Assembly (NCBI GenBank): GCA_963575745.1
Contig: CAUYUJ010003559.1
Location: 520,120-584,119 of the forward strand
Reading direction: 5' to 3'
Source of the DNA: Prorocentrum cordatum
Lineage: Eukaryota > Sar > Dinophyceae > Prorocentrales > Prorocentraceae
DNA: 64,000 bases
The notes below the pieces were generated by a model that was not told where the DNA came from, did not search any database, and saw only the letters and a program-made list of their open reading frames with translations. The position numbers and the translations under genes were made by a program. Shown one piece after another: positions 23,093 to 32,629 of the stretch; position 1 is the stretch's first letter; the number at the start of each line of letters is the position of its first letter.

Positions 23093-24794
23093 TAGGGTCG
23101 AGCGATTTCTCTATTGCTGTCCCTGGAATAAATCGCGAGCTCGAAAGAGGAATCCTTAGTGCGTGCAGGCATTCGATCAAGGTCCGACTCTGGTCTGAAA
23201 AAGATGGTCCACCCATGACCGTTGTCATGCTGCCGACCTGCTTGTACAGCCCGGCCTCCTTCTGTCACGAGCGCTCGTTTGACTGTTGCAACAAGTCTTG
23301 ATCTGTTTTAACCGCAGCTAGTTCCTGCTTGATGGCGGCCAACTCTGCCTTGCGATCGTCCAGCTCTTGCATCTGTAGCTGGCGTCGTCGACGAAACTCT
23401 TCCGATCGTTAGAATTTTCCGCGCCAGCTCATCTGCCTGTTCCGCCATGTTCACTGCTTCGGTCTTGTTTCGGTGGCTGATGTCAAAGATGCTTCATTGC
23501 TATGCTTGTAAGATGGGCTCATCTTGCTCCCTGGGGCCCCTGCTTCTGGCACGCGCAGAGCATCTCTTGGCCCCTTCGCCAAGGTGTTCCGCACGAGTGG
23601 TTTTCCGCGTCCCACGCGCATCCCAAGTACAAGGTTTAAGCATGCATGACAAGACTCATCTAGCGTACCCACCCGAGGTCGAGACGGCCGAGCCCCTCTC
23701 GCTCGGGCAGGACGAGTAACTATCGGGCTACGGGGAAGCTCAACGTATTTCGGCTGAGCCAGCGTTGGTTTGCCCTTTCCTGCTATCCAACACCTTCCGG
23801 CTGAGCCAGAGCTGTCCGTCGAGCCCCCGTAGCAGCCGCGCTGGGCTGCCTCGTCATCTTAAGCTTCTCTAATGACTCTCTCGCCCTCATATGCTGTTCT
23901 AAATCAGATGTAAGCCCCCTGTTTTCTTCACTTACGGCACGGATGCGGAGTGCGCCTTTCGCGATCTGCTCATCTGCGCACCCTTCTGCGTGATCCCAAG
24001 CCTCTGCCATTCGCCTTTGATCATCCTGCCTTGCGGACTGGGCCTTCTGATCCTGCTCGCGGGGTGCACGCGCCGCTTCTAGCCTTTTCTTTTCAGCCTC
24101 GAGCCCGGCAGCGTCGCGTCGGTCACGGAGCTCCTTGTTTGCTTGTGCTGCCTGTTCTCGGGCCATTCTCCTTCCCGTCTTGCAGCGCCTGCAGCAATTT
24201 GAGATTCAACGCGCTCTTTCCCGGCCTGGAGTTGCGGCGATGAGATGATTTGCTCTGCAGCCCCCCTGAATCCTTCGCTGTTCTGCCTCCTCTTGCGCGA
24301 GGCGCCGCTGGGCCATGCTCGCAAGCCAAGCCATTTCTGCCTCCGCATGGAGTATAAGTCTCTGGGCATCTTCTGCAATGGCGGCCTTCTCTTCCTCGAC
24401 TTGGCGTGCCATCGCCCTCCTCTGCTTCGGATTCAGCGGGCCGGCGGTCGGCTTCTTCGATGGCCGTTTCACCCCCTTGCACCTGAAGGAGAATCTTCTG
24501 CACGCGTGCACTTGCTACCCTCAACTGCCCTCTATATTGTCTATGTGATTCTTCCCACTCTGATGGCATATACCGACGGTTGTGCTCTTCCAACGCAACG
24601 GCCACAAGGCCCCCTCTGTTTGCATACATTTCCCGGGCAACGATCCTCTGCCTGGGGCGGGCGCCCCGGGCCCGCGTTCCAGCGAGTTCCCTGGCTCGAG
24701 AAGCTGCTCTCAGTCCGATTCGACGACGGGCGGGGGGGCGCAAGGGCGTCGAATCTTCTGGAGCTAAAACGCCCCGCTCTCGGGGCCTTTCCAC
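23093..24794 (-). pseudogene. Copia gag, coiled-coil part
   Basis: 24794-24123 carries GLVAVALEEHNRRYMPSEWE and HRQYRGQLRVASARVQKIL. One frame over, 24511-24206 gives ARQVEEEKAAIAEDAQRLIL and MAQRRLAQEEAEQRRI. 24166-23783 gives REQAAQANKELRDRRDAAG, EAEKKRLEAARAPREQDQ and ENRGLTSDLEQHMRARESL. Further down, about 23455-23283, short frames give EEFRRRRQLQMQELDDR and AELAAIKQELAAVKTDQD. All are heptad-rich, high in Glu, Arg, Ala, Gln and Leu, so a long interrupted coiled coil is clear. Palindrome copies at 23751-23760 and 23797-23809 follow it. Confidence 0.7.
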
Positions 24795-24886
24795 GACCCC
24801 TGCTCGATGTCGGCGCGTTCTGCCCCCTCATTCTCGACCCCCCGTTCCGCCGCGCGCCTTGTAGCTCCCCATTTTGTTCTGCCTTT

Positions 24887-25953
24887 TCATATTGCATGAT
24901 GAGTAAGCTCTGGTACACTGTCATGGCCCATTCTCGGTGGCACGAGGCTTTCAACTGGTTGCCACACTGCCGCGCCGAGGTTTTGTCGATCGAACCCTTC
25001 TGACAACGGCGGAGGATTGAGATCATCGGTTTCGCTCTTGGTTTTCTTTGTCTTTGGCAGTGGGGTCACACCAGTAGGTTCCCTTGCGTGCCGAGCTGGA
25101 CGCGTGGCGTCGGGAGAATGCTCCGTTGGCTGAGCCAAGGAGCTCCCTTTTCCACGGCTCAGCGCCCCGTCTTCGAAGGTCCTTTCGTCATCAAAATCTT
25201 CATCGGAATCAAGGGCAGCCCTTCGGTGGGCTCCTGTCGGTTCGTAATCAATCGTTTCGGTTTCCGATTTGCCTCCTCCTGAGACGTGGCCACCAGGCGA
25301 GTTCTGAAGAGGATTCGGGAGATATGATGGTCCAGGAGACATGTGAAAGCGAGCATATTCCTAATTCTTTTCCATTGAATGCAGACTCTCTTCCCCGACC
25401 CTCCGTCGCTCTCTTCGTCATCCTGCCCGTTCATTACGAACCGTGTTTTTTGCCCGTTGAGGAAATGGTATCCACCTGCTGGGCCGGCGGGAGCATTTCT
25501 CGGCAGGCTCACTTCCCCGTAGCTTGCACGGGCTGATACTATCGGGCTTGAGCGCGCTGATACTCTGATGGCCTTCTGTAGGTAGCACTGGCTGAGCCAT
25601 GCACCTTGCCTATGACTTTTTTCTTCTAGCTGATGATATACAGGGGAATCCCCCTCGGTGAAATCGAACACCGACTCAGATGCTTGCCTTCTGGGAAGAT
25701 TGAAAGGGGGAGCCCGCCCCCCTGGGGCGCCGTCCATAGTAATACGCTCGGGACAATGTTGTTGTTCCCTTCCTCCGAGCGACCCTTCCTCTGGTCCTAG
25801 GTCCAGCGAGGCCAACGGCTGAGCCGTCGCTTCGGCTGGTAGCCAGCTTTTTGCCTGGATATTGACTATCCCTGCAATATGTTCCGATGTAGCCTCCCTT
25901 TCCCTCGAAGGTAGGTTTCGTGAGGGAAGTTCAGGGGGCTCCGACAGGGCCAT
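24887..25953 (-). pseudogene. Copia gag, N-terminal part
   Basis: The ATG at 25953 (MALSEPPELPSRNLPSRE) is the most likely start, because upstream in the same frame the sequence turns into GGA/GAG repeat DNA. It reads AGIVNIQAKSWLPAEATAQP, REQQHCPERITMDGAPG, ESVFDFTEGDSPVYHQLEEK and GYHFLNGQKTRFVMNGQDDE. A frame change near 25340 leads to 25342-24887 with LDSDEDFDDERTFEDGAL, KGSSLAQPTEHSPDAT and LGAAVWQPVESLVPP. Acidic and low in domains, as gag N-termini often are. Perfect palindromes at 25126-25138 and 25815-25827 encode LAQPT and TAQPLA. Confidence 0.6.
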
Positions 25954-26159
25954 GGCTTGGAAGGAATGTTCCGTTAAGCGGATCAGAGCCAGCCAGCCGA
26001 TGACACGACGACGATGAGGGGACGACCCCTCGGCGCGCGCGCAAGCCAGCACGCTCCTATGTCCTATACCTCTCGAGTCTGGGGGGGCTGCAGATAACCA
26101 GTCAGTACAACAGTAACAGTGGCAAGGGCAACAGGATGGTGGTGCGGAGAGGAGCACAT

Positions 26160-26260
26160 TTACTGGAGGAGGAGGAGGAGGAGGAGGAGGAGGAGGAGGA
26201 GGAGGGAGGAGGAGGAGACGGATGGAGGAGGAGGGAGGGGGAGGATGGGGAGGAGGAGGA
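26160..26260. repeat. (GGA)n microsatellite
   Basis: An almost pure GGA tract just upstream of the gag start and just downstream of a candidate exon on the minus strand. Confidence 0.95.
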
Positions 26261-26284
26261 AGAGGGGGGAGCCAGAGCTCCGAC

Positions 26285-26453
26285 GTAGTTTTCTCCCCCT
26301 TTCCGAGGGCCTCTCCGCCCCCAGGCGCGCCGCGAGCTCCGCGGCGTGGGCCACGGCGCAGGCCCCCAGGCAGGCGGCGGAGCCCGCGAGGCCAGGCGGG
26401 GCGCATGCGGCCAGGGGGGCCACCAGGAGGCCCGAGAAGGAGAGCTGCAGCCT
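26285..26453 (-). CDS. Candidate exon coding a hydrophobic, membrane-type segment
   Basis: A pyrimidine-rich acceptor (CGCCCTCCGCAG) on the minus strand at 26454 is followed by RLQLSFSGLLVAPLAACAP, then GSAACLGACAVAHAAELAAR and LGAERPSERG. This gives one or two membrane-spanning segments with strong GC-biased codon use. The 3' limit is uncertain; the GT at 26284-26283 is used here. A related acceptor-plus-start recurs near 26799 (ACTGCAGCTCTCCGTCTCG), suggesting a duplicated exon start swallowed by GGA repeats. Product unknown. It could be part of a polytopic membrane protein together with the other minus-strand candidates to 44.9 kb. Confidence 0.4.
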
Positions 26454-27184
26454 CTGCGGAGGGCGAGGCGTGGAGGAGGCAGTAGGCACGCGACGAACAC
26501 ACATACGCAGACACCCTCCGAGGGTGGCGGTGTATGAAGTCGCTGGCTCTCAATGGTAACTCATACACCGCCGCCCTCCCCTGAAGCCCAGGAACAATCC
26601 GGTAGAGGGTGTCTGTGTACAGTATCTGTGGCGGGGCAGGAGGACGGAGAAGGAGCAGGCCCAAGGATGAGGCTGGAGGCCAAAGGAGGTGCAGGCTGGA
26701 GGAGGAGGAGGAGGAGGAGGAGGAGGAGTAGGAGGAGGAGGAGGAAGAGGAGGAGGAGGGGGAGGAGAAGGAGGAAGGGGAGGCACGAGACGGAGAGCTG
26801 CAGTCTCCGCGGGGGGCGAGGCGGCCATGAGATACCAGCTTTGCATATGTTCCCCACATGCTTCGTGGGGCTATGGCTTTCACCCCACCCGCGTCCCACC
26901 CGCGTCTCACACCTACACCTCCCCCTCCCCCTCCCCCTCCTCTCCTCCTCCTCCTCCTCCTCCTCCTCCTCCTCCTCCTCCTCCTCCTCCTCCTCCTCCT
27001 CTTCCTTCTCCTCTCACCGGCGCGCAACACATACGCGTCTACATGCAGCGCACACATACATTTCCCCCTCGCGCCAGGCACACGCACACACGCACCCAGG
27101 TGCCTGCAACACCTATACGGCCCCCGAATTACATGAGACCCACATGCTTCGTTCCCCACATGCTTAGTGGCAGTCTGGTTTTCT
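26454..27184. repeat. Repeat block: (GGA)n, then (TCC)n
   Basis: 26700-26790 is (GGA)n and 26925-27012 is (TCC/CTC)n, so the two could pair as an inverted repeat around about 130 bases. ACAC-rich DNA lies at 27020-27100. No gene is supported apart from the duplicated exon start near 26800. Confidence 0.85.
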
Positions 27185-27405
27185 TCCCACCCACTGAAGC
27201 CTTCAGTGGAGCTCCCTATGGGGACACATGTGGACTCCGGCACTGAGGCCTTCGGTGGAGCTCCCTGTGGGGCCACGAAACGGCTGCACTGGGGTGGGGG
27301 GACCGCATGCGGACACCGCCACTGAAGCTTTCGGCGGAGCTCCCTGTGGGGCCACAGAACGTGTGAGGGTTGTGCCGACATGGGATACGGGCGGCTGAGG
27401 CATGG
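27185..27405 (-). repeat. 98-base repeat family, two to three units
   Basis: Read on the minus strand the units carry the landmarks TTCGTGGCCCCACAGGGAGC and TCCACCGAAGG, with GCATGCGG near 27305. The same unit is found at 37690-37880 and, in the opposite orientation, in tandem at 58315-58725. Confidence 0.75.
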
Positions 27406-27547
27406 AGGGGGAGGAGGAAAGAGAAAAGGAGGAAGGAGACGCGGGGCGCGGTCTCTCCGAAACAAGGACCCCACACTACAGGATGGCTCGGGGAAAAAGC
27501 ACACTCTGAACTTGTTTAGAGCGGTGGCGTCTTTAGAATGATATTTG

Positions 27548-27711
27548 GTCGGGCATGTCCTCCTGCAGGCGGATATTGGGCGAAGAACAAGAACAGGATT
27601 AAAAACACACTCAAAAATAGTCAAAACATAAAAGAAAAATCGCTCCCATTGTTTAACAAGTTTGGAATATTATTTGAACATTCCTCCTGTCGAGGGACAG
27701 GCCCAACTTAC
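27548..27711 (-). mobile_element. Introner-like inverted-repeat element, family A, copy 1
   Basis: The ends are GTCGGGCATGTCCTCCTGC at 27548 and the inverse of GTTGGGCCTGTCCCTCGAC at 27707. It is about 160 bases with AT-rich inner DNA. On the minus strand the element opens with GTAAGTTGGGCC, a perfect splice-donor consensus, immediately after a short candidate exon (27712-27760). Related copies at 28821, 31158 and 37905. Confidence 0.65.
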
Positions 27712-27760
27712 AAATAATCAGAAGGAGCCCAGCACTGATGCTCTTCATGCCTCCCGGCGC
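27712..27760 (-). CDS. Short candidate exon before introner copy 1
   Basis: On the minus strand, GGTGCGGCAG is a possible acceptor, followed by APGGMKSISAGLLLII and the donor GTAAGT. The hydrophobic end would start or finish a membrane segment. It is only 49 bases, so it is weak alone; the donor sitting exactly on the inverted-repeat end is the main support. Confidence 0.3.
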
Positions 27761-27879
27761 CTGCCGCACCCGGGCCCCTCGCGATCGCCAGCGCGGAGCA
27801 CCTGAGGCGGGAGGAGGGCCGGGTCGAGAGACAGCGGGCGGCCCCCCCGCCCGGCCCCCCCGCCCGGCCCCCAAGAAGC

Positions 27880-28060
27880 CCCCGCTCGAGAGAGGGCCCC
27901 CCGAAAGCCCGCTCGAGAGAGGGCCCCCCGAAAGCCCCGCTCGAGAGAGGGCCCCCCGAAAGCCCGCTTGAGAGAGGACCCCCGCTGGAGAGAGGGCCCC
28001 CAAAAATTCCCCGCTCGAGAGAAGGCCCGCCGAAAGCCCGCTTGAGAGAGGGCCTAGGGT
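27880..28060. repeat. 26-base minisatellite
   Basis: About six imperfect copies of a unit built on GCTCGAGAGAGGGCCCCCCG. Reading through gives a five-to-nine residue Gly/Pro/Ser repeat on either strand, which I do not consider coding. Confidence 0.9.
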
Positions 28061-28820
28061 AATTACCCTCCGCGAACCGACCTCGATCTTATACCCCGGT
28101 CCGACTGAATGCTCGACACGCGCTCGCTATGCTTCTCAAGATGGACCCCAGGTGGGTCCAGCACGCCCCGCGAGGCCCCCCTACACGTCCCAGGAGGCCC
28201 CCCCGCCCGGCCCCCAAAAGCCCTTCCCAGGACTCGAGGAAGGACTCTCGGTGACCGGCCTCTGGGGCCCGTTGTCCCCGTTGTCGGGCCCAGGGACCAA
28301 CGGCAATGAATCCGGGGCGAAACATGGCCCCATGGCGCCTCGCATTGAAAACATCACGGCGCAGGGGGCGGATCTGGCCGTGGTGACGAGAAACATCTGG
28401 GAGGCCCAGAGAGGACGAAGCAGCGCCAGGGAGAGGCCGCCGCTGTCTCGACCGCCCCTCCCTCCCTCCCTGGGGAAACCGCCTTGGATCATTACGCTTG
28501 CAGTCCAAGTCCCTGGGGAAGGGAGCACTGCGCAGACAGAAACTTTCAGAGGCACGCGCGGCACAAACACTGCGCAGACCTACACTGCACAAAGCATCGG
28601 CCCTTGCGGAGCGCACCAGGGGGCGGCACCGGAGGAGTAGCCAGAGGCGCGCTCCGCGCGCCAGGGAGGGGAGGGCCATTGCCGATCGAAGAAAACAGCA
28701 CGGGCCTCTCCTGGGGCACGTTCAGGCCAGAGTTGCGAGGCGAAGCAGGCCGTGGTGACGACGGAAGGGTAGCGGCATGGGCAGATTCCTCTTCTGAGAC
28801 CTCCTCAAGTATATTTGTGG
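28061..28820. other. No supported gene; possible minus-strand exon remnants
   Basis: Mixed GC-rich DNA. On the minus strand 28800-28690 reads LEEVSEEESAHAATLPSSP and VPQERPVLFSSIGNG, directly after introner copy 2, and could be an exon, but I could not place its far end. Otherwise only shadow frames. Confidence 0.4.
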
Positions 28821-28980
28821 GTCGGGCATGTCCCCCTACAGGCGGATGTTGGACGAAACATAAAATTAACATAAAAAATGGACCCAACATATCAACAAAC
28901 ATAATACACACAAATCGTCCCCAGACTAATTTTTACTATGTTTGAATATTCCTCCTGTAAAGGGACACGCCCGACTTAAG
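28821..28980 (-). mobile_element. Introner-like inverted-repeat element, family A, copy 2
   Basis: The best-preserved copy. GTCGGGCATGTCCCCCTACA at 28821 pairs with the inverse of GTCGGGCGTGTCCCTTTACA ending at 28975, about 155 bases. Inner landmarks GGCGGATGTTGGACGAA and TTTGAATATTCCTCCTGT are shared with the other copies. Read either way it can start GT and end AG (plus strand: GTCGGGC to TTAAG at 28980). Confidence 0.72.
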
Positions 28981-29102
28981 TCTGTTTCGGTGCAACTTGT
29001 TCTTGTTCATGAGGGGGAACCTCCGTTGGCAAGCAGCTCAGAGGGGGAACGCCGACCTGGTATCGGCGATACATGGCGGACAGGTCGGCGATAGGCCCCC
29101 GA
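28981..29102 (-). CDS. Candidate exon ending at introner copy 2
   Basis: Minus-strand reading RGPIADLSAMYRRYQVGV, then PLSCLPTEVPPHEQEQVAPK, stops exactly where the inverted repeat begins (ACTTAAGTCGGGC). Protein-like composition. The acceptor is not fixed. Confidence 0.3.
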
Positions 29103-29214
29103 TGGCGAATCCTCACGTTCCTGGGCGGGATGTGGCAATCGGGCCCCTGTCGGCGCCGGATGGGCCATTGGGAGTCGTGCATCCCTCCCCTGACCCTCCC
29201 CCCCCTAACGTTGC

Positions 29215-29329
29215 CCCCGATCTTCGACCCTCCTTCCGGAGCCTCTTCCCCGCCAAAGCTCAGCAGCGGCACCACCGCCCAGACGATGGCGAGCTGCAGG
29301 GCAGGATCAGTCAGCATCGAAGCGTAAAA
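29215..29329 (-). CDS. Candidate exon with a membrane-type segment
   Basis: After a CGACCCAG acceptor the minus strand reads FYASMLTDPALQLAIVWAVV, then PLLSFGGEEAPEGGSKIG, ending at GG|GCAACGTTAGGGG. That is a GC donor, which dinoflagellates use. The same donor neighbourhood (GGGGTAACGTTCGGGG) ends the candidate at 30737-30795, whose peptide also begins (S/A)ML. The two may be copies of one exon. Confidence 0.38.
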
Positions 29330-30031
29330 CTGGGTCGAATCGAAATGCGCGTCGGATCGGGATGCATTGGCACGAAGCCGAAACCGAAACGAACCAGTTG
29401 CGCCAAGATGCCCAACGGCGCAACGCAGGCACCGTGCCGCATCGGATCGCTGTAAATATCGGAACCGAATCGGATCGGGCCGGCTGGAAGCGATATTCGG
29501 AGCAGGGCGAATGACGACCACGGCACCCATTCCCAGGGTCCCAACGCAAAAAAAACCGAGCTGCGTCCAGTCGTGGCGGCAAGGGGGCCACCCGAAGGCC
29601 AATTGCCATCGTCTCGACTCGCCGCCCTATCGTTGCGCTCTGGCTTTCGGGTCATAGCTCGGCTCTCCAGCGGCCGTCCGAAACAATCTGGGCACCGGAG
29701 CAACGCTCTCGGCGAGGCGCAACTGCTGGAAAGCATCCTGGGGCTGGGAAGCCGCCGGGGATCCACGAAAACGCCCGAAAACCTGGAGCCTCGAATCAGG
29801 GGTGTCGTACATTGCAGGTCCGACCAGAAGAAACCTTCCACATGAAACCCAACCCTGCGACCCCAGGACGTCCATGGATTTGTGGTGTGGGAACGTCGCG
29901 CTCTCCATCGCAAAACCATCGAAACCCAAGAAACCCAGTGCACCCTGGAGGCAAGCAGGGTGTTCCTTGGCCTGGGCCCCCACTGCACCTCGAAACCTCG
30001 CAGGCCTCGAGCCTCGATCGGATCGGAGTTG
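29330..30031. repeat. Dispersed repeat copies, no firm gene
   Basis: 29330-29500 holds TCGGATCG/GAATCG-rich DNA resembling 45860-45980. 29635-29760 holds a unit (CTCTGGCTTTCGGGTCATAG, then GCGAGGCGCAACTGCTGGAA) that recurs at 35290-35400 and 57320-57430. On the minus strand TQLGFFCVGTLGMGAVVVI at 29565-29510 is hydrophobic and may be another exon. Confidence 0.5.
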
Positions 30032-30162
30032 AGCATCGTTTCACCGATCCCCATCCCCGCCAGCGTCAGCTGGGCCCACTGGCCGATTTGCGCCCCTGGA
30101 TGGGGATGCAGGCTGCTCCCTCAACTGAGGTGGTGAGACGGTGAGGCTCGGTCAAACGATAC
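30032..30162 (-). mobile_element. Inverted-repeat element, family C, copy 1
   Basis: The left end AGCATCGTTTCACCGATCCC pairs with the inverse of AGTATCGTTTGACCGAGCCT at the right end. About 131 bases. On the minus strand the element opens with GTATCG as the splice donor of the candidate exon 30163-30327. A second copy is at 34461-34645, and a half-copy (GTCAAACGATAGGCC) near 36054. Confidence 0.6.
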
Positions 30163-30327
30163 TGAAGAGGGGCTCCTGCAGGGGCAGCGCCGAGCCGTGG
30201 TACATGCTCTGCAGCACCTCCGCGGGCAGCGGCAGCGCCAGCGGCAGGGCGGCGAGGCACAGCGCCGCCGCGAGGCCGCAGGCCTGCTCCAGCCGCGAGG
30301 GCCTGCGCCAGTAGGCGGCCATCGTGC
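30163..30327 (-). CDS. Candidate 165-base exon coding a membrane segment
   Basis: Minus strand: a textbook acceptor (CGCCCCCCGCAG), then MAAYWRRPSRLEQACGLAAA, LCLAALPLALPLPAEVLQSM and YHGSALPLQEPLF, then the donor GTATCG. The exon begins two bases into a codon and ends one base into the next, so it is symmetrical and could be skipped or duplicated without a frame change. One hydrophobic helix of about 20 residues. The candidate at 37103-37267 has the same length and phase. Product unknown. Confidence 0.48.
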
Positions 30328-30736
30328 CTGCGGGGGGCGAGGCCCGCGCAGGGCCCCAGGACCGCCGGAGAGCCGCCCGCGATGGGGGAGCGATGCGCCT
30401 CCAGACGCGGTCGCGTGGTCAAACAAAACTCGCGGCGGCGGGGGGAGGGGAGGGGGGGCCCTTTTCGGCCTCTGGGGGGCCCTCGCAGGGCCCCGCGATG
30501 AGAAGCGGGCCCTGGGGAAAGGGTCAGGACTTCCGGGGACCGCGTGCTGAGAATCCTTAGACGGGCCCACCTCACCTCCTCTCGTCGTCCGGCGGCGGGT
30601 CCAGGGGGGCTGATAAGGCAGAAGGGGGTGGGCCTTCCCAGAAGGCTAAGAATGCCCTCTCTGTCGGGCCCCCATCGGCGACGAATGCGCGTTTGGGGTC
30701 GACACATCCCCCGAGCCTATCCCCCCCGAACGTTAC
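30328..30736. other. No supported gene
   Basis: Intron-like GC-rich DNA with short G-runs. Only shadow frames are seen. Confidence 0.45.
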
Positions 30737-30795
30737 CCCCGAATGCCGCAAGCGAACGCCGGGATCTGCAGCCGCACCGGCAGCGACAGCATCGC
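30737..30795 (-). CDS. Short candidate exon
   Basis: Minus strand: acceptor TTGCCGAG, then AMLSLPVRLQIPAFACGI, then donor GTAACG. Its donor surroundings match those of 29215-29329. The peptide is short, so support is weak. Confidence 0.25.
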
Positions 30796-31157
30796 CTCGG
30801 CAAGGCCGAAATGGGTGCGGGAGAGATGGGTGCGATGCCCAGGAGCACAGGTTGCCTAAAACCGCGAGGCGACCTTCTGCCTCAAACGGACAGCGTCCGC
30901 GGCGGAACCGACAGCGGCTCCTGTTCAGAGTGGGCAGGAACTGCCGTCGGTCTCTTCGTCACCCTTCTTTCCGTACGTGCACTCGGACCTAGGCCAATGG
31001 AACATCCCCCAAGAATATGATAGCCTCCGCTGGCCAAAACAAACAGAACATCCAAGGGTACCCTCCCCAGGATGCACCCCAGGATGCACAAGAGCATCCA
31101 ACAAACACGAAGAGCACGAAGGCACCCTCCCCGAACAGACGTCGATCGTATATTCAG

Positions 31158-31292
31158 GTCGGGCATGTCCTCCTAGAGGCGGATTTTGGACGAACCATGA
31201 AAAATAGTTGTAACAAAACACCCCAAAGTGGTTATAAATAGCCCAAGAGATCGTCCAGAGACTATTTTCACTTCACTACTTTTCGGTCCGAC
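31158..31292 (-). mobile_element. Introner-like inverted-repeat element, family A, copy 3 (diverged)
   Basis: The left end GTCGGGCATGTCCTCCTAGA with GGCGGATTTTGGACGAA is well kept. The right end is worn to an inverse GTCGGACCGAAAAG ending at 31292. On the minus strand the donor GTCGGA falls exactly at the end of the candidate exon 31293-31438. The DNA just past the other end (31150-30970, minus) reads a hydrophobic frame (RALRVCWMLLCILGCILG) that might be the next exon. Confidence 0.6.
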
Positions 31293-31438
31293 TGTAGATG
31301 CCCGTTTCGGTCGCCCCGATCGCCTGGCCCCCCACGACTTTTGGCAGAGAGGACATCCAGTCGACCGCCGCGCCCCCGACCACGCACCACACCCACAAGT
31401 ACAAGACCGCGCTCGCCCCCGAGCCGCGCGTGATGGAC
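31293..31438 (-). CDS. Candidate exon coding a membrane segment, ending at introner copy 3
   Basis: Minus strand: acceptor GCCGCCGAAAG, then SITRGSGASAVLYLWVWCVV, GGAAVDWMSSLPKVVGGQAI and GATETGIY, then donor GTCGGACC. One hydrophobic segment. A poly-C/poly-G run at 31450-31468 lies in the preceding intron as a long pyrimidine tract on the minus strand. Confidence 0.42.
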
Positions 31439-31562
31439 CTTTCGGCGGCAAGCGGGGGGGGGGGGGGGAAGGCTTAGAAAGCTTCTCGGCAAGTCGGGAA
31501 GCTTCCGAACCTCCTGAGCAGGCCTTGTCCTTCTCGCTTCCCCCCCTCGCTCGCTGCCGGAC

Positions 31563-31712
31563 CTCAGCGTGGGCGTCAGGGCCAAGCACACGGCGCAGCA
31601 CGCGAAGCTGGCCGCAGCCAGGCTCGCGCCTTCCGGGGGCGTCGAGCTCAAGAACTGCAGCGGCATGAGCTTCGGGGGGAGCTGGGCGACCCCATCGTCC
31701 TTCGGGCGGCCG
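31563..31712 (-). CDS. Candidate 150-base exon coding a membrane segment
   Basis: Minus strand: acceptor CCGCCCGCAG, then GRPKDDGVAQLPPKLMPLQF, LSSTPPEGASLAAASFACC and AVCLALTPTLR, then donor GTCCGG. One Ala/Cys/Leu-rich hydrophobic helix. About 125 bases upstream of the next candidate (31438), giving a short intron rich in poly-G/C. Confidence 0.42.
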
Positions 31713-31873
31713 CTGCGGGCGGCCCGTCGGGATGGTCGAGGGCCGGCGATCGAGGTCGAGGAGCGGGGGACGAGGCTCCAGGGTCGACGATCGAGATCGA
31801 TGGGTCCAGGGTCGACGTTCGATAGCTGAGAATAGACATCGTGGATAGAGGGGCCGAGGTCTGTTCCGAACGA

Positions 31874-32040
31874 GGTCCGAACAAATGGGGTCGGAGGTTC
31901 GCGCCGAGTTGCTGTGTGCGTCGTAATAGGCGAGGCATCAGCGATGCATCGCCGCCATCTGCGTGGAAACATCGTTTTTTGTTCACATCTTGCAGGATCA
32001 CCAATGCCTCGGCGATGCGGCGCGACCCTTCGAGCCCTAT
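31874..32040. mobile_element. Inverted-repeat element, family B, copy 1 (diverged)
   Basis: The left end GGTCCGAACAAATGGGGTCGG with GGCATCAGCGATGCATCG is followed at the right by GGCGATGCGGCGCGACCC. The match to the family at 35791-35979 and 57115-57300 is clear at both ends, though the middle has changed. Confidence 0.5.
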
Positions 32041-32104
32041 GGGACAAGGACACTACATCCAAACATGTTCGCCAGCATGGAGAGTTGTTGCGCGATGTAT
32101 GTGT

Positions 32105-32365
32105 CGGCTAGGTGTGCAAGCTGGTGTAAACTGTGCGGTGCAAGCAGCGTGGTGCAAGCCATGCGGTGCAAGCTATGAGGTGAGAGCTACCAGGTGCAAG
32201 CTATTTCGCGTAAGATATGCGGCGCAAAATACGTGGTGTATGCTATGCGGCGCAGGGTGTGCGGCGCATCATGTGCGGCGCAGCCCGTGTGAGGCAAACT
32301 GCGCGGTGCAAGCTTTGCGGTGCAAGCAGTGTGGACAAAAAAACAGATTATGTGGTGCAGCCTGC
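32105..32365. repeat. 15-base minisatellite (TGCGGTGCAAGC type)
   Basis: About 17 imperfect units of a 15-base repeat such as CTATGCGGTGCAAGC. The plus strand reads Cys/Ala-rich five-residue repeats (CKLCGASSVVQAMRCKL). This is a repeat read-through; I do not call a protein. Confidence 0.88.
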
Positions 32366-32384
32366 GCGGCTGCCCAGAGCACGA

Positions 32385-32579
32385 GGCGCCCACTGAGCGC
32401 CCGCGCTCGGCCACGGGCGGGCAACAAGCGAAACTTTGGCAAACGCGCGCACACAAACGCACACACGCACACACGCACACACGCACACACGCACACAGAC
32501 GCACACGCACACACGCGCACACACGCACACACGCGCACACGCGCACACGCACACACGCACACACGCGCGCACGCACACG

Positions 32580-32629
<50 letters not shown>

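Larger units (their letters stand above)
5889..25827. repeat. Dispersed GGCTGAGCC palindrome family (about 20 copies)
   Basis: An 11-17 base palindrome with core GGCT-(G/A)-AGCC or its complement recurs at 5889-5899, 7615-7626, 7749-7761, 9289-9300, 9396-9408, 10352-10370, 10931-10942, 11152-11164, 11191-11203, 11441-11455 (variant GCCCGCTGAGCGGGC), 15133-15143, 15425-15435, 17244-17254, 17536-17548, 21291-21305, 23751-23762, 23797-23809, 25126-25138, 25589-25599 and 25815-25827. Compensating arm differences are seen (CGGCT/AGCCG, TTGGCT/AGCCAA, ACGGCT/AGCCGT, GCTGGCT/AGCCAGC). Read on the minus strand many give (S/P/T)AQP in frame. No good copy was noticed outside 5.9-25.9 kb. Confidence 0.75.
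13823..25953 (-). mobile_element. Degenerate Ty1/copia-like LTR retrotransposon (coding core)
   Basis: Read on the minus strand, the order is gag with coiled coil and Cys-rich knuckles, aspartic protease (DTGC at 19487-19498), integrase (D-D-E), reverse transcriptase (YVGD at 15708-15719) and RNase H. Integrase before reverse transcriptase is the Ty1/copia order. The coding region spans about 12 kb, larger than compact copia elements, because of a very long gag and a 1.1 kb minisatellite between gag and protease. Every domain is split by frameshifts or stops. I could not find long terminal repeats or target-site duplications by eye. The downstream unknown region 4780-12770 may be part of the same unit. 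Confidence 0.85.

Noticed and set aside
13823-25953. Long terminal repeats of the copia element
   Set aside because: No pair of long direct repeats could be found by eye around it, so none is claimed.
25954-27624. Apparent 821-codon minus-strand frame starting at 27624
   Set aside because: Its first two thirds cross GGA and TCC repeats and the 98-base repeat family. Only the part after the ATG at 25953 reads like gag.
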